A DNA stretch of 64,000 nt from Ovis canadensis (taxonomy: Eukaryota > Chordata > Mammalia > Artiodactyla > Bovidae), in NCBI RefSeq assembly GCF_042477335.2, contig NC_091251.1, positions 31,698,501-31,762,500 of the forward strand, written 5' to 3'. This document shows, piece after piece, positions 46,681-58,667 of the stretch. The number at the start of each line of letters is the position of its first letter. Position 1 is the first letter of the stretch. The notes under the pieces were generated by a model. It was not told the origin of the DNA, did not search any database, and saw only the letters and a list, made by a program, of their open reading frames with translations. The position numbers and the translations under genes were made by a program.

Positions 46681-47167
46681 ATATTCAGTTTGCGTTATAG
46701 AACTAATTTTTGTATGCCATCTTTAGATAGTTTGAAGATGGCTGTTAGTGTGAGAAGTGACAGAAGTTTTGTTTCTGTGTTTGGTGGAACACTTTCAGTA
46801 TGTGCCACATAGCTACGTGGAATGCTAATACTTTGGGCTTGGAATCCAGAGGAGAGAATATGAGTAGATAACTCAGGGTTGCTAAATAATCTTAATTATT
46901 TCTCACAGTTTCCGAGCTATGAAAAAAATAGTAAAATAGGATAAGGTGGTTTATATATGATCTTCATTTGTGGTTTAGATTAGCTCCGTTATGCCAAGAT
47001 AGTTTGGAATTGGAGTTACCTGGTTCTTGGCCTTGCCTTTTAGACTTTTTTCCCCTTGTAATGAGAATTTTTAAGATCTGTTCTCCTAGCAGCTTTCAGA
47101 TACACAATATGAAATTAACTGCAGTCATCATGTTGTACATTATATCCCTGTGATTTATTTCATTTTT

Positions 47168-47373
47168 TGAAAACTTGGTTCTTTTATTTTTGGTGTCGAT
47201 GGGTCTCCGTAACCGTGTGCAAGCTTTCTCCAGTTGGGGGGAGCAGGCTCAGAAGTTGTGGCTCCTGGTCTTAGTTGCTCTGCTGCATGTGGAATCTTCC
47301 TGGACCAGGGATTGAATTCATGTCCCCTGCACTGCCAGATGGGTTCTGATCCACCGTACCACCAGGGAAGCCC
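47168..47373 (-). repeat. CHR-type tRNA-derived SINE
   Basis: Antisense: 'cttagttgctctgctgcatg', 'atcttcctggaccagggatt', ending 'ccgtaccaccagggaagcc'. Confidence 0.8.
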
Positions 47374-47374
47374 T

Positions 47375-48688
47375 AGTTTTTCCCCTGCTCCTAATGGCAA
47401 TTAGGAGACTGAGGTCCACCAAAATCTTGCTTGAATGGGGCCTCATGTAGTGGTGAAGATTTAAGAGAATTAGAAGATCTAAAAAGTTTAAAAAGAGTTA
47501 AAAGATTTAAAAGATTGTTTTGTGACTTGGCTGTTGTTCAGCTAGATGTGAAACTAGATAGTGCTATTAGAAGTTTTACATATTGTTTCTACTGTTCATG
47601 TATAAATATCCCTTCCACCCAACCCGTTTGGTTTGCATTTGAATTTTTACAGAAAAATTTAAGTGATTATACACAGTTTAGTATCCTTCCACTTATAGAA
47701 ACATTTCTTAGTCTGATTAAACTCTTGACATTCTCTAGAGGTGAAATCTTTGACTCTTCAAATTTGAGATGACATAGAAGTAATTTCCTTCATAAAATGC
47801 CTATACAAGGGCAAATGAAAAAGAGCAAAGTCAAATTTGAAATGTTATTGATGGGTGGTTGGCTGGGTGCATTCAGTAACAACTTTTGGTACATCAAGAT
47901 TTAAGTTTATAGTTCAGATGCATACCTCAGAAAACTTTCAAGCAAAGTATCATGGATCTACAGAATTAAAATAGTTAGTCAAAGCTTGTCAGTGTTAAAT
48001 TTTTTAAAAATAATATCAAAGGGTAGTGAGTAAAGTGTGAACTTCTTGCTGAAATAATCTCCAGGAAGCACTTCAGTGGAAAAGTATCTCAACATTCCCC
48101 TCAACATTCCCGCCCCCCCCCCTTTTTTTTTAAACCTTCCTTCTCCTGATAGTCGCTTAGAAGTAAATATTCAAAACTGGAAACTTTGAGGATTAGTGTT
48201 GTTATAATTTTTTTCTATGCGTATAGTGTTTAAGCCATCTGAGAATTCTGTGATGTCTTCCTCATCCTCCTAATCCTCTCCATAATTAGGAGGATGGAGT
48301 AGAAAGCCAAAAACTTTATTTCTAAGACTGTTTTGCATTTAGGGTTTTTAAGATGTGAAATAGTTGCTGCCAGTTATTTAATAGATACGTGTGTGTGAGG
48401 TTTGAAGAAAGTTCATCTTTGTTCCCTTTTCTGCCCCCCATCACTCCCTGCTGCTTTTTTCTGGGTTGTGAAAATGTGAGATTTTTCTACAGTAGCAGAA
48501 ACGCAGCTTCGCATTATCCGTTCTTCACCTTTCTATGTTACCAAGAGGTATTTGTAGCAAAGGCAGCAGGTAGGCTCTTGTGAATATCACCTGTTTGATG
48601 GTTATCTGGAGGCAGTTGTTGGCAGTGTCAGTGGTGACTCTTTGATCCCTTGGATCACAGTTAGCTGCCATTCTTGAATTTAGTAGCT
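47375..48688. other. Intron 1, mostly unassigned
   Basis: Contains a cryptic purine-rich repetition at 47458-47518 (variants of TTAAAAG) and a perfect hairpin at 48263-48296, listed separately. No gene was recognised. Confidence 0.45.
48263..48296. other. Perfect 12-bp inverted repeat (hairpin)
   Basis: CATCCTCCTAAT at 48263-48274 pairs exactly with ATTAGGAGGATG at 48285-48296 across a 10-base loop. No transposon ends or known RNA family were recognised around it. Confidence 0.8.
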
Positions 48689-48895
48689 CTATTGGTAGCT
48701 CAGTCAGTAAAGAATCTTCTTGCAATGCTGGAAACCCAGCTTCAGTCCCTGGGTTAGGAAGATCCCTTGGAGAAGGACATGGCAAGCCACTCCAGTATTC
48801 TTGCTTGGAGAATCTCGTGGACTGAGGAGCCTGGTGGGCTACAGTCTGTAGGGTCCCAAAGAGTCAGACAGCAGTGAAGCAACTGAGCACACACA
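48689..48895 (+). repeat. Bov-tA SINE
   Basis: Sense copy, diverged at its head ('attggtagctcagtcagtaa'), with clear Bov-A body ('ccactccagtattcttgctt'). Confidence 0.88.
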
Positions 48896-49424
48896 TGCAC
48901 GTTGCTGGCTTAAGGGGAGAGAGTCCCTTTTGCTTCAGTTGGCTAGTGTTCTGGTGTCGTTCTTGTAGACAGTCGTAGCCTTACAGCCCTGTTCTTCCAG
49001 TCCTTGCAACTATTAAGTACCCAATTGCTCTTATTAACTCTCTCTTTGCTCAAAATATCTAGTGCTTTCTCTTCTGGCACCTAATCCTGATTGATCAAAG
49101 TCAAGAGTGTCTTTGGTGACAGGATCCTACTCTTTAATTTTGTATATGGTACAGTGTAAGCTTTTGATACCTGGAGAATTTATTGTATGTATTTATTGTA
49201 TGTCATTAACTGTTAATTGTATTGCAGTCTTTTAGTGACTCTTGGTATAAAGTACTCAGCATTCTTACATACTTTTACAGGGAAGACGTTTATACCTGAA
49301 TTATACATGATAATTTCTTAGAAGGAAATCAGGTATTTAATTAAATCTGAGAATTTGGAAATGAAACTTTTTACAGTTAGTGTGACCAGCTCAGAATGTT
49401 GCTTTCTTATATAGTTTGTATCAG

Positions 49425-49500
49425 TGCTTCTCAATTTTTAATGTGCATACAAGTTAGGAGATGTGGATTGAGATTTAGGATTCTGCATGCCTAACTAACT
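49425..49500 (+). repeat. hAT-type (MER20-like) fragment
   Basis: Resembles 5' MER20-type sequence ('cagtgcttctcaatttttaa', 'tgtgcatacaagttagg', 'gattctgcatgcctaactaa'). Weak assignment. Confidence 0.4.
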
Positions 49501-49680
49501 TAAACTGCCTATTTTGGGGGGGATTATTTGTCTTTTATGGACATACATGTTTATTTACCTTTTATTGTAGGTGTTGCAAATATTTCTATACAGAAGTTTT
49601 TGTACTTAATGGCTTTTGGGTTTCTATGTTGCTTTAAAGGCACATTAATAGCCTGTAAAAATTTAAATCGGCAGTAGCTG

Positions 49681-49887
49681 TCTTAAGGAGGTCTGACTCT
49701 TTGCGACCCCATCAGGAGCCTGGTAGGCTCCTCAGTCCATGGGATTTTTCAGTCAAGAGTACTGGAGTGGGTTGCCATTTCTTTCTCCAGGGGGTCTTCC
49801 CGACCCAGGGATCAAACCCAGGTCTACTGCATTGCAGGTAGATGCTTCACAGTTTGAGCCACCTGGGGAAGCCCTCTTAAGGAGGTC
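49681..49887 (-). repeat. Bov-tA SINE with 13-bp target duplication
   Basis: Body 49694-49874, antisense, slightly shortened at the Bov-A tail. Perfect duplication TCTTAAGGAGGTC at 49681-49693 and 49875-49887. Confidence 0.92.
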
Positions 49888-51068
49888 AGATTAAGCTGAA
49901 TAGAAAAATAGAAGCATGAGCCCTTTCTTGTATAGGAAAATTGTCAAACTGAGTTTTGAAATGAAATCTACAACCCGTTCTATTTCAGATCAAATTTTGA
50001 GATAAAGCTAGCCTTTGTGGGGTCTTTTCTATGTATGATAATTGGTTTCTTTTAAAAAAATTTTTTGCTGTTTCATCTTAAGACTACTGTTTTATATTAT
50101 AAAACCCTTTCATCTGATATTTAGCTTTCCCCTAAAATAAGGATTATCTCTTGAGACTTTTCAAAAATAGTTGCTTCTCCATAGTACTAATCCTAGGAAT
50201 GTCATTCAATAGCTTGGTTGCTCTGCCAGGGGATTCTGTCACTGTAGAGTGTGGGCATGTCTGCATGTATGTTCTCCACCTTGGCTGCATGTTGGAATGC
50301 CAGGACGCTTTCAGTAAATGGTACTGCCAAGATTTTTCCCTTTTGCACCCAGTCCCCTCCTCCATCTCTCCTCCCTTACTTTGCTTCTGATGTATTTAGC
50401 CTTGGATGTGGGTTGCACATCAGTTTTTTAAAGTGCTTCATATGATTCTAATGGACTACCATAGTTGAGGACCATTTGATCAAAGAATAGAGGATGATAG
50501 TGCATAGTCAGCTGGGACAGTTGTCATATTGAGACCCACTTTTTAAAAATCCAGAAATGGAACTTTGGACATACTTTGAAAGCAAGCACCACTGCTGTAA
50601 CCACAGAACGTCATTTTCTTCAAATTACTAAAACACTAAGCCACTGTGTTCATATGGGAGTTCTACACATGCACTTCAGAGCCCTTCATAGCGGGACTGT
50701 TCAGGGCATTAGTCCCTAACTCTGGCTGATACTGCTATTGTCTGGGGGAACTGCAGGTTATAGTTGGGTGAAAAGTACACGTATCCATTTCCCATTCCAG
50801 ACAGTTGAAACCACATTACTGGTGCTGAAGTCATGTATTGATATTTTTACATTTTCAGAGGAGATCCTAATATGTAACCAGTAGGGGAACACCATTGTTT
50901 TAGAGCTTGTAACTAGAGATCACGTGAAATTTTAGATTGCCTTATTGTCCTAAAGGTTAAATATATTGCTGCAAGTATTAATTTTCTAATTATGGTGATT
51001 TTGCTCATTAACTGATTTTATTTGGCTTGTTTGTATCTTCTTCTTTTTTTTTTTTTAAAGAAACACCA
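49888..51068. other. Intron 1, nothing recognised
   Basis: No gene or confidently named repeat was recognised. Confidence 0.45.
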
Positions 51069-51069
51069 A

Positions 51070-51455
51070 TAAGAATTGGTGCTTTAGAACTGTGATGTTG
51101 GAGAAGACTCTTGAGAGTCCCTTGGACTGCAAGGAGATCCAACCAGTCTACCCTAAAGAGATGAGTCCTGAGTATTCATTGGAAGGACTGATATTGAAGC
51201 TGAAACTCTAATACTTTGGCCACCTGATGCGAAGAGCTGACTCATTGGAAAAGACCCTGATGCTGAGAAAGATTGAAGGCAGGAGGAGAAGGGGACGACA
51301 GAGGATGAGATGGTTGGGTGGCATCACCGACTCAATGGACATGAGCTTGGGTAAACTCTGGGAGTTGGTGATGGACAGGGAGGCCTGGTGTGCTGCAGTC
51401 CATGGGGTCGCAAAGAGTCAGACACGACTGAGGGAGTGAACTGAACTGAGTGACC
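51070..51455 (+). mobile_element. BovB LINE 3' fragment
   Basis: 5'-truncated sense copy: 'tgttggagaagactcttgag', 'ctaatactttggccacctga', ending 'gaactgaactgagtgac'. It lies next to an antisense L1 tail and forms an inverted pair with the BovB at 51844-52790. Confidence 0.92.
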
Positions 51456-51745
51456 TCCAAGTCTATCCACGTTGCTGCAAATGCAAAAATTCATTCCTTT
51501 GTGCCTGAGTAATATTCCATTGCATGTATATACACCACATCTGCATCCATTCTTCTGTTGACAGATGCTTAGGTTGCTTCCATATCTTGTGAATTTCACG
51601 TACTACTACTGTGACCATTGCAGTGCACGTATGTTTTTGAATTAGTGGGTATAAAAATACCCAGGAGTAAAAAAAAAAACAACAAAAAAAAACACAACCC
51701 AGGAGTGTGATTGATGGGTTGTGAGGTATCATTGCACTTTTAATA
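51456..51745 (-). mobile_element. L1 LINE 3'-region fragment, antisense
   Basis: Antisense ORF2 C-terminus and 3' region: 'cacgttgctgcaaatgcaaa', 'gcctgagtaatattccattg', 'acagatgcttaggttgcttc'. The minus strand gives remnants such as 'EEWMQMWCIYMQWNITQAQR'. Confidence 0.82.
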
Positions 51746-51843
51746 GTCAGAATTCCATTATTGGTGCTCTAGTACAAGTTAATTACTCTCATAATTTATA
51801 TTTTAAATTTATATTTCAATTTGCATACACTAAATTTACACTT

Positions 51844-52790
51844 TTCAGTTCAGTCTCTCAGTCCTGTCTGACTCTTTGGGACTGTATGGATTGTAGCAGT
51901 CCCAGCTTCCCTGTCCATCACCATCAAGTCGGTGATGCCATCCAGTTGTCTCATCCTCTGTCATTCCTTCTCCTCCTGCCCTCAATCTTTCCCAGCATCA
52001 GGGTCTTTTCCAATGAGTCAGTTCTTCACAACAGGTGGCCAAAGTATTGGAGCTTTAGCTTCAGTCCTTCCAGTGAATATTCAGGACTGATTTCCTTTAG
52101 GATTGACTGGTTGGATCTCCTTGCAGTCCAAAGGACTCTCAAGAGTCTTCTCCAACACCACAGTTCAAAAGCATCAATTCTTAGGCACTCAGCTTTCTTT
52201 ATGGTCCAACTCTCATATCTGTACATGACTACCAGAAAAACCATAGCTTTGACTAGAGGGACATTTGTTGGTAAAGTAATATCTCTGCTTTTTAATATGC
52301 TGTCCAGGTTGGTCATAGCTTTTCTTCCAAGGAGCAAGCTTCTTTTAATTTCATGGCTGCAGTCACCATGTGCAGTAATTTTGGAGCCTAAGAAAATAAA
52401 GTCTCACTGTTTGCACTGTTTCCCCATCTATTTGCCAGAAAGTGATGGGACCAGATGCCATGGTCGTTGTTTTTTTGAATGTTGAGTTTTAAGCCAGCTT
52501 TTTCACTCTCATCTTTCACTTTCAGCAGGAGGCTCTTCAGTTTCTCTTAGCTTTCTGCCATAAGAGTGGTATCATCTGGATCTCTGAGGTTATTGCTATA
52601 AGACAATGTACATCCTTGATGTACTCCTTTCTCAGTTTGGAACCAGTCCATTGTTCCATGTCCGGTTCTAACTCTTGCTTCTTGAGCTGCATACAGATTT
52701 CTCAGGAGGCAAGTAGAGTGGTCTGATATTCCCATCTCTTGAAGAAATTTCCATAGTTTGTCGTGATCCACATAGTCAAAGGCTTTTGGG
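51844..52790 (-). mobile_element. BovB LINE, 5'-truncated, antisense
   Basis: On the minus strand it starts in the reverse-transcriptase palm region ('DHDKLWKFLQEMGISDH'). It has a rearranged catalytic block ('RDPDDTTLMAES', with Tyr-Ala lost from YADD) and continues through 'TNLDSILKSRDITLP' and 'SPEYSLEGLKLKLQYFGHL' to the tail at 51844. Deletions and frameshifts make it inactive. Confidence 0.93.
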
Positions 52791-53033
52791 TACTTTTAGG
52801 TGTATAATTCCATGAATTTTGACAAAAGAATATAAATTCCATCTCAGCCAGCTTACAGAACAGTTCCATTATCACCCTCTAAAAGGCTCCATTCTTATAT
52901 CCTGTTTGTCCAAATCATACCACCCACCAACCCCTGGCAACTAGAAGATTTGTATACCATCCTTGTATTTTGCCTTTTCTACCTTGTCATAAAAATGGAA
53001 TCTTGCAATAATATGTAGCCATTTGAGTATAGC

Positions 53034-53184
53034 TTCTTTCACTTGGAGAAGGAAATGGCAACCCACTCCAGTATTCTTGCCTGGAGAATCCCATGGACGG
53101 AGGTGCCTGGTAATGGAGGCGCCTGGTGGGCTACAGTTGACGGGGTCGCAAAGAGTCGGACACGACTTTCACTTTCTTTCACTT
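53034..53184 (+). repeat. Bov-A monomer SINE with 11-bp target duplication
   Basis: Body about 53045-53173: a single Bov-A unit without tRNA head and with a small internal duplication ('aggtgcctggtaatggaggc'). Duplication TTCTTTCACTT at 53034-53044 and 53174-53184. Confidence 0.85.
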
Positions 53185-53354
53185 AGAATTTGCATTTGAG
53201 ATTCATATGTACTGTTGTAACAATAGTTCTTTGTTGGTGAGGAGTAGTCCATCCAGTGGCTGTACCACCATTGTTTATACATTCCCTAGTTGCAAAATGT
53301 TTAGATTGTTCTCCGTTTTTACCAGGTATGAATAAAGCTGTTTTATATATACAT

Positions 53355-53404
53355 GCGTGTGTGTGTGTGTTTGTATGAGTGTGTGTATATATATATATAT
53401 ATAT
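53355..53404. repeat. Compound (TG)n/(TA)n microsatellite
   Basis: Interrupted TG units followed by about ten TA units, directly before a Bov-A element. Confidence 0.9.
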
Positions 53405-53522
53405 GGAGAGGAAATGGCAACCCACTCCAGTACTTGCCTGGAAAATCCCATGGACAGAGGGGTCTTGCAGGCTATAGTCTGTGGGTTGCATAGGGTTGGA
53501 CACTACTGAGCGTCTGACACAC
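53405..53522 (+). repeat. Bov-A SINE fragment between microsatellites
   Basis: Bov-A unit from 'gagaggaaatggcaaccc' to 'cactactgagcgtctgacac'. The end passes into a CA-rich tract. Confidence 0.85.
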
Positions 53523-53534
53523 AGACTCACAGAT

Positions 53535-53554
53535 GCACACACACACACACACAC
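53535..53554. repeat. (CA)n microsatellite
   Basis: About ten CA units just after the Bov-A tail. Confidence 0.88.
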
Positions 53555-53671
53555 AGAGAAATCTTCATACAGGTTTTGGGTGAACATAAGTGTTCGTTTC
53601 ACTTGGGTAAATTCCTAATAGTCAGATTTTGGGGTTAAATATTACGTTTAGCTTTATAAGAAACTTTGAAG

Positions 53672-53860
53672 CTTTTTCTGGTTGGCTGTATTTTACCTGT
53701 GCTGGATCTTAAGTTGCAGCATGCAGGATTTTCTAGTTGCGGCATGTGAATGAACTGTTAGTTGTTGCATGTGGGATCTAATTCCCTCATCGGGAATTGG
53801 ACCTGGGTCCCCTGCATTAGGAGTGCAGAGTCTTAGCCACTGGACCAGCAGAGAAGTCCC
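53672..53860 (-). repeat. CHR-type tRNA-derived SINE
   Basis: Antisense, diverged: 'gctggatcttaagttgcagc', 'ttgttgcatgtgggatctaa', ending 'agccactggaccagcagag'. Confidence 0.75.
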
Positions 53861-53919
53861 TTGTTTAGTCCTTGCTTGCATTCTGTTCATGTTTAGTACA
53901 GCTTTTGGTTTCATTTATT

Positions 53920-55880
53920 TTCTCTTGTTTTTCTGTCTTCAGTTTTATTGACTTCTTTTTATTAATTCTTCTGCTTGTGTTAGGTGTAGTTTGCACTTAA
54001 GAATTTTTTTAAAATCTTTCTTCATTTCTAATGTAAGCATTTAACACAATTTCTTCCTAAACAACATTAGCTACATTTCACGAATTCTGATGTTTTGTAT
54101 TTTCATATCCCTCAGTTCAAGATGTTTTCTAATTTTCTTCAAGACTTCCTCGTTGACCTTTGGATTACTTAATAGAAGATGATTTATTTTCTGAATCGTC
54201 CATTCAGTGGATTACTGAGAGAGGAGTTTTGAAATCTCTAAATATAATTGTGGATTTGTCTGTTTTGCTTTCATTTCTGTCAGCTTTTGCTTCATTTATT
54301 ATGGGACTTTATTGTTAGGTGCATGTTTTCTTGGTGACTTGACCTTTCCACTGAGATTTCTCTTTATCCCTGGTAAATTTTCCTGTTTTGAAGTTTACTT
54401 TGAGAAAAACAGCTGCTGCAGCTTTTGCTTGATTTGTGTTTTGCATAATACATCTTTAAAAAAATTTTTTACTTTTAGTTTCTGTATATCATTATATTGG
54501 GAAATGGGTTGTTATATAAACAATATATTGTTTTCCTTAAAAAAATTAAACTTTCTGTCTCTTGTCTTTTATTTTCATTTAGCAGCACAAAGATTTCCTT
54601 TTTTAGTTAAAGCATAATTGACATATGACATCAGTTTCAGGTATATAACATAATAATTTGGTATTTGTATAGTTACCTCTGTCTTTTAAGTGTTGTTTTT
54701 TGTTTGTTTTTGTTTTTTCCCCGCTTTTCACATTTAACGGAATTACTGATGTGGTTGAATTTTGGTGTTTTAAATTATTTTCCTCTTCTGTCTTCCTTTT
54801 CTGCTTTCTTTTGGATTGAAATTTTAAAAATATTCGACTTTATATATGTATTGGTGCTTTTATCTCTCTCCAAGTGGTTGCTGTAGGCGTTATATACAAA
54901 TATTTCACTTCACAGTCTACTTAGAGTTAATATTTTCCCACTCCAAGTGAAACATAGAAACCTATATGGATAACGTTTGTGTCTGTCCCTTTGTATTGTA
55001 GCTGTCATATGTGTTACATTGGTATGCATTTAACCTGTCCCCTCACCATAACATATATAATTTTTGGTTTATATAACATTATAATTTTTGGTTTCAGCAG
55101 TTCTGTTTATTTTCAGAAACATAAGAGGAGAAAAATAGACTATGATATTTACTCATTTACCCTTTCTGTTGCTCTTCCTCCTTTCCTGAAATTCTAGGTT
55201 ACCCTCTGCTGCCATTCCCTTTCTGTTTGGAGAACTTCTTTAGCAGTTCCTTTAAAACAGGTCTGCTGGCAGTAGTTCTCTTGGTTTTCTTCTCTCTGAG
55301 AATATCCTTTGCTTCGATCCTGAACTATACTTTCATTGAATATAGAATTTTAGGCTGGTAGCTTTTGATATTATCCCACAGGGCCCCAAGACTTCATACA
55401 CACCCATACACACACTCACTCACTCACTCTTGTTATTGACATATCTTTGAGTTCACTGACTGCTCTCTCATCTCCTCTCTGCTCTTGAGCCCATCCAGTG
55501 ATCTTAGAGTTTTTTAATTCCTAAAATTTTCCATTTGGTTCTTCTTTCTTTTCTTTTTTTTTTCAATAATTTGAGCTTCTGTCCTAAGAATTTCTTCCAT
55601 TCATTTTAAGGTGTTCACCCTTGCCTAATGTGTCATGTTTTTAACAGACGCTTCAAAAGTCTTTGATAATTCTAATATCTGGGTCATCTTGGGGTCAGAC
55701 TCAGGTAATTGTCTTCTCCCTTGATAGTTGGTCAGATTTTTGTGATTGTTCTTACTTTGTTTCTGGTAGTTCTGTATTCTCTCCTGCATGTGTAGTATGT
55801 TGTGTGAGATTCTGTGTCATCTTAAAATCCTTTCAAAAATGGTAAGGATCTTTTATTTGTTTTAGTAAACAAGTCAACCC
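53920..55880 (-). repeat. Old antisense L1 LINE sequence
   Basis: About 2 kb of T-rich sequence with the appearance of antisense L1M-type body: 'ctttggattacttaatagaa', 'tttctgtcagcttttgcttc', 'attgaatatagaattttagg', 'ttccatttggttcttctttc'. Several T-rich open frames here are antisense L1 noise, not genes. Subfamily and limits are not certain. Confidence 0.55.
55400..55430. repeat. CA/CACT-rich simple repeat
   Basis: 'cacccatacacacac' followed by four 'tcac' units. Confidence 0.8.
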
Positions 55881-57078
55881 AGTTAGGTTCCACCTGCAGC
55901 TCTTTCTCGCCTTATGTACAGGTTGATCCCATTAGCTGTTCAGTTTCCTAAATCTTTGCTATGTTCACTTTGTCCCTCCCATTCCCACTAGGTTGATCTA
56001 GGATTTGGGCAGCGGTTTATATCATAGTTCTGTTCTGGAAACTTCCGTTCTTCTTTGGCTGTTCCACACGTGTATTGCTTGCATTTGCGCCTAGGACTTG
56101 GTTCATCATAGAATTAGGAATCTGCTTCTGCATCTCTCTTCTTAGTGATTTCCTCTGTCTCCCAGGGGCCCTTTTCTTCATTCCTCTAGCTGAATGTATG
56201 GAGTTCTCTCAGTTTTAGTTTTCTGCCTGTCATGCCTTGAGGTGAAGTGGCAAGAGAGAAACAGAAAATAGTAGGGATTCTCTCTCACTCTCCACGACAG
56301 AGTCCTTCCTTGTTCCTCTGTTCAGAGCAGTGGGTTTTCCCTGGTAGTTCTCTGTGGTCTGCAGTAGTGTAGTTTCATGGCTGGGACTGGTCTCAGGCCA
56401 AGGCTGGGAGAAATAAATAAAGGAAAATGAAAAGTATTCTCTCTGACTTCTCCAGGGGCATTTGCCCTAGTCCTCTGACCAAGAAGGTGCGCTTGTCTGA
56501 GTTTTTGCCGATCATGCCTATTACACAGTTATGCCTATTTGGCCCATGCTTGTGTCCAAGCCAGGAGGTAAAACAAACAGGATACTCATTACCATCTTAT
56601 TTGTTGTTCTTCCCTGTTCTCCCCAATCTACCTGCTGTTACTTGTTAGAGGACTCTTGTTGGTTGTATTTTGTGCAGAGTTTTTAGTTGTAATTGGTGGG
56701 AGGGAGATGCCAGGACCAAAAGTCAGTTTGTTCTGTTTTTAAATAAAAATAAACATGATTAATGTGTAACTTTTATTTGAGTAAAGGTACCCATTTCTAA
56801 GTGTATAGTTTGAGTTTTGATAAAGATTTTCCCTCATCATTACCAACCATCACATTTTTCAGTCCCTCAAATGCCTTTGTGCCTTATAGCTTTCTGTCAT
56901 CCCCTCCTCATTCTGCCTTGAATTACCCTGTTGTGGAGGATATAAAAGATATTTAAACATATGTAAGTAATGTTTTTAATATTCCTTTGGATTCTCCCAC
57001 ATGGAATAAATGAAGGAATATTAGATCCAGATTGTCCTAGGCTAGAATTTCCGACTGTTGTACTTAATTAGAGATATG
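55881..57078. other. Intron 1, nothing recognised
   Basis: No gene or confidently named repeat. It may include more degraded L1. Confidence 0.4.
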
Positions 57079-57355
57079 CTGGAGAAGGGGATGGCACCCC
57101 ACTCCATTACTCTTTCCTGGAAAATCCCATGGACGGAGGAGCCTGGTAGGCTGCAGTCCATGGGGTCGCTAGGAGTCAGGCACGACTGAGCGGCTTCACT
57201 TTCACTTTTCACTTTCCTGCATTGGAGAAGGCAATGGCAACCCACTCCAGTGTTCTTGCCTGGAGAATCCCAGGGGCGGGGGAGCCTGGTGGGCTGCCGG
57301 CTGTGGGGTCGCTCAGAGTCAGACATGGCTGAGGCGGCTTAGCAGCAGCAGCAGA
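57079..57355 (+). repeat. Bov-A2 SINE
   Basis: Sense dimer with the 'cttcactttcacttttcact' linker and (AGC)n tail, close to consensus. Confidence 0.93.
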
Positions 57356-57484
57356 GGTGGATGCTGGGTAGTTTTTGTATGCTGCTGGAGCCTAGTCACA
57401 GTTCTCTCATATTTGAAGTGGGAAGTGGGCATGTTTCCCTTACAGAGGGCTTTGGGGATTAGATGGGGCATATAAAGTACTGTG

Positions 57485-57704
57485 TTGTGCCTGTGTGCTC
57501 AGTCTCTTGTCACGTCTGACTGGTTTTTGACCCCATGGACTGTAGCCCACCAGGCTTCTCTGTCCATGGGATTTTCTAGGCAAGAATACTGGAATGGGTT
57601 GCCATTTCCTCTCCAGGGCTTTTTCCCTACCCAGGGATCGAACCCACATCTCTTATGTCTCCTGCATTGGCAGGCAGATTCTTTGCCACTGGCACCAACT
57701 GGGA
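57485..57704 (-). repeat. Bov-tA SINE
   Basis: Antisense: 'gctcagtctcttgtcacgtc' to 'ctttgccactggcaccaact'. Confidence 0.88.
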
Positions 57705-57995
57705 CGTTCTTACACAGGGTCTGGAATATAGTAGATGGACAGTAAACGTTATTTTTCCATCACCTTTCCTTACATTCAGTGCACATAAATGACTTGAGCC
57801 AGCTGCACTGAGATAGTGACCCAAATATATTTATTTAGTATTGTGAAATATTCTCTGCCCTGAAGTGTAGATCACTGGCAAAATATAGCTATTTTGGCAT
57901 TATGATGTGGTTTAGCCAAATTTTCCAGTATTCTTTATCCAATTTCCCCAGTATCCTTCTGGGGAAAATTTTATGGCATGTACCTAAATAAAGCA

Positions 57996-58179
57996 TGTAC
58001 ATTATTTTTTTAGGTCTTTATTGAATTTGTTACAGTATTGCTTCTGTTTTATGTTTTGGTTTCTTGGCCAAGAGTCATGTGGAATCTTAGCTCCCCGACC
58101 AGGGATCGAACCTGCATCCACTGCATTGGAAAGCGAAGTCTTAACCACTGGACTGCCAGGGAAGTCCCTGTGTACATTA
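57996..58179 (-). repeat. CHR-family tRNA-derived SINE with 9-bp target duplication
   Basis: Body about 58005-58170, antisense: 'ggtctttattgaatttgtta', 'gatcgaacctgcatccactg', 'ttaaccactggactgccagg'. TGTACATTA occurs at 57996-58004 and 58171-58179. Confidence 0.82.
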
Positions 58180-58184
58180 CTAAA

Positions 58185-58660
58185 CAAAGACTTATACCTA
58201 CACAGAAATTTTTGAACAGCCCAAACCAGAAAGATTGCCATGTTTTCTTCATCCTGGGGGACCACTGGCCTAATGTTCTGAATCCCTTTGGCAACAAGCA
58301 AGTTTAGGGGTGGAACCTAGGAATCTGTTTTTTAATAGAACATTCCATAGTTATTTTTGAAGAATCAATAAAGCAGGTTTGGAAACTCTGGACAAGACCA
58401 GTTTTTGATGTGGGATCTCAAACACAGAAAAGGCACTTAACAGTATTAGGTCAAAGAGGGCATTTCCCCACCTCTCCCATTTTTCTCTTTGCAAGTTGAG
58501 ACTTAACAGTTCCTGAAAAATTTTTCCCAGTGGCAGAGAATGTATAGTGTTTTGGATGTCCCAAAGTTATAGTTACAAAATCCCAGTGAGTACTACTAAA
58601 TTTCCCTAATTGATGGGATTATTGCCCTTATTTTAAATATGACTGATTAACTATTTCAGT
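58185..58660. other. Intron 1, nothing recognised
   Basis: No gene or confidently named repeat was recognised. Confidence 0.4.
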
Positions 58661-58667
58661 TATAGGC

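Noticed and set aside
47431..47772. 113-codon open frame starting in purine-rich sequence
   Set aside because: The N-terminal Lys/Leu/Arg pattern comes from the cryptic TTAAAAG repetition, and there is no domain.
53920..55845. Series of hydrophobic Phe/Leu-rich open frames that could be read as membrane proteins
   Set aside because: They arise from T-rich antisense L1 sequence, with no consistent frame, start context or conservation signal visible.
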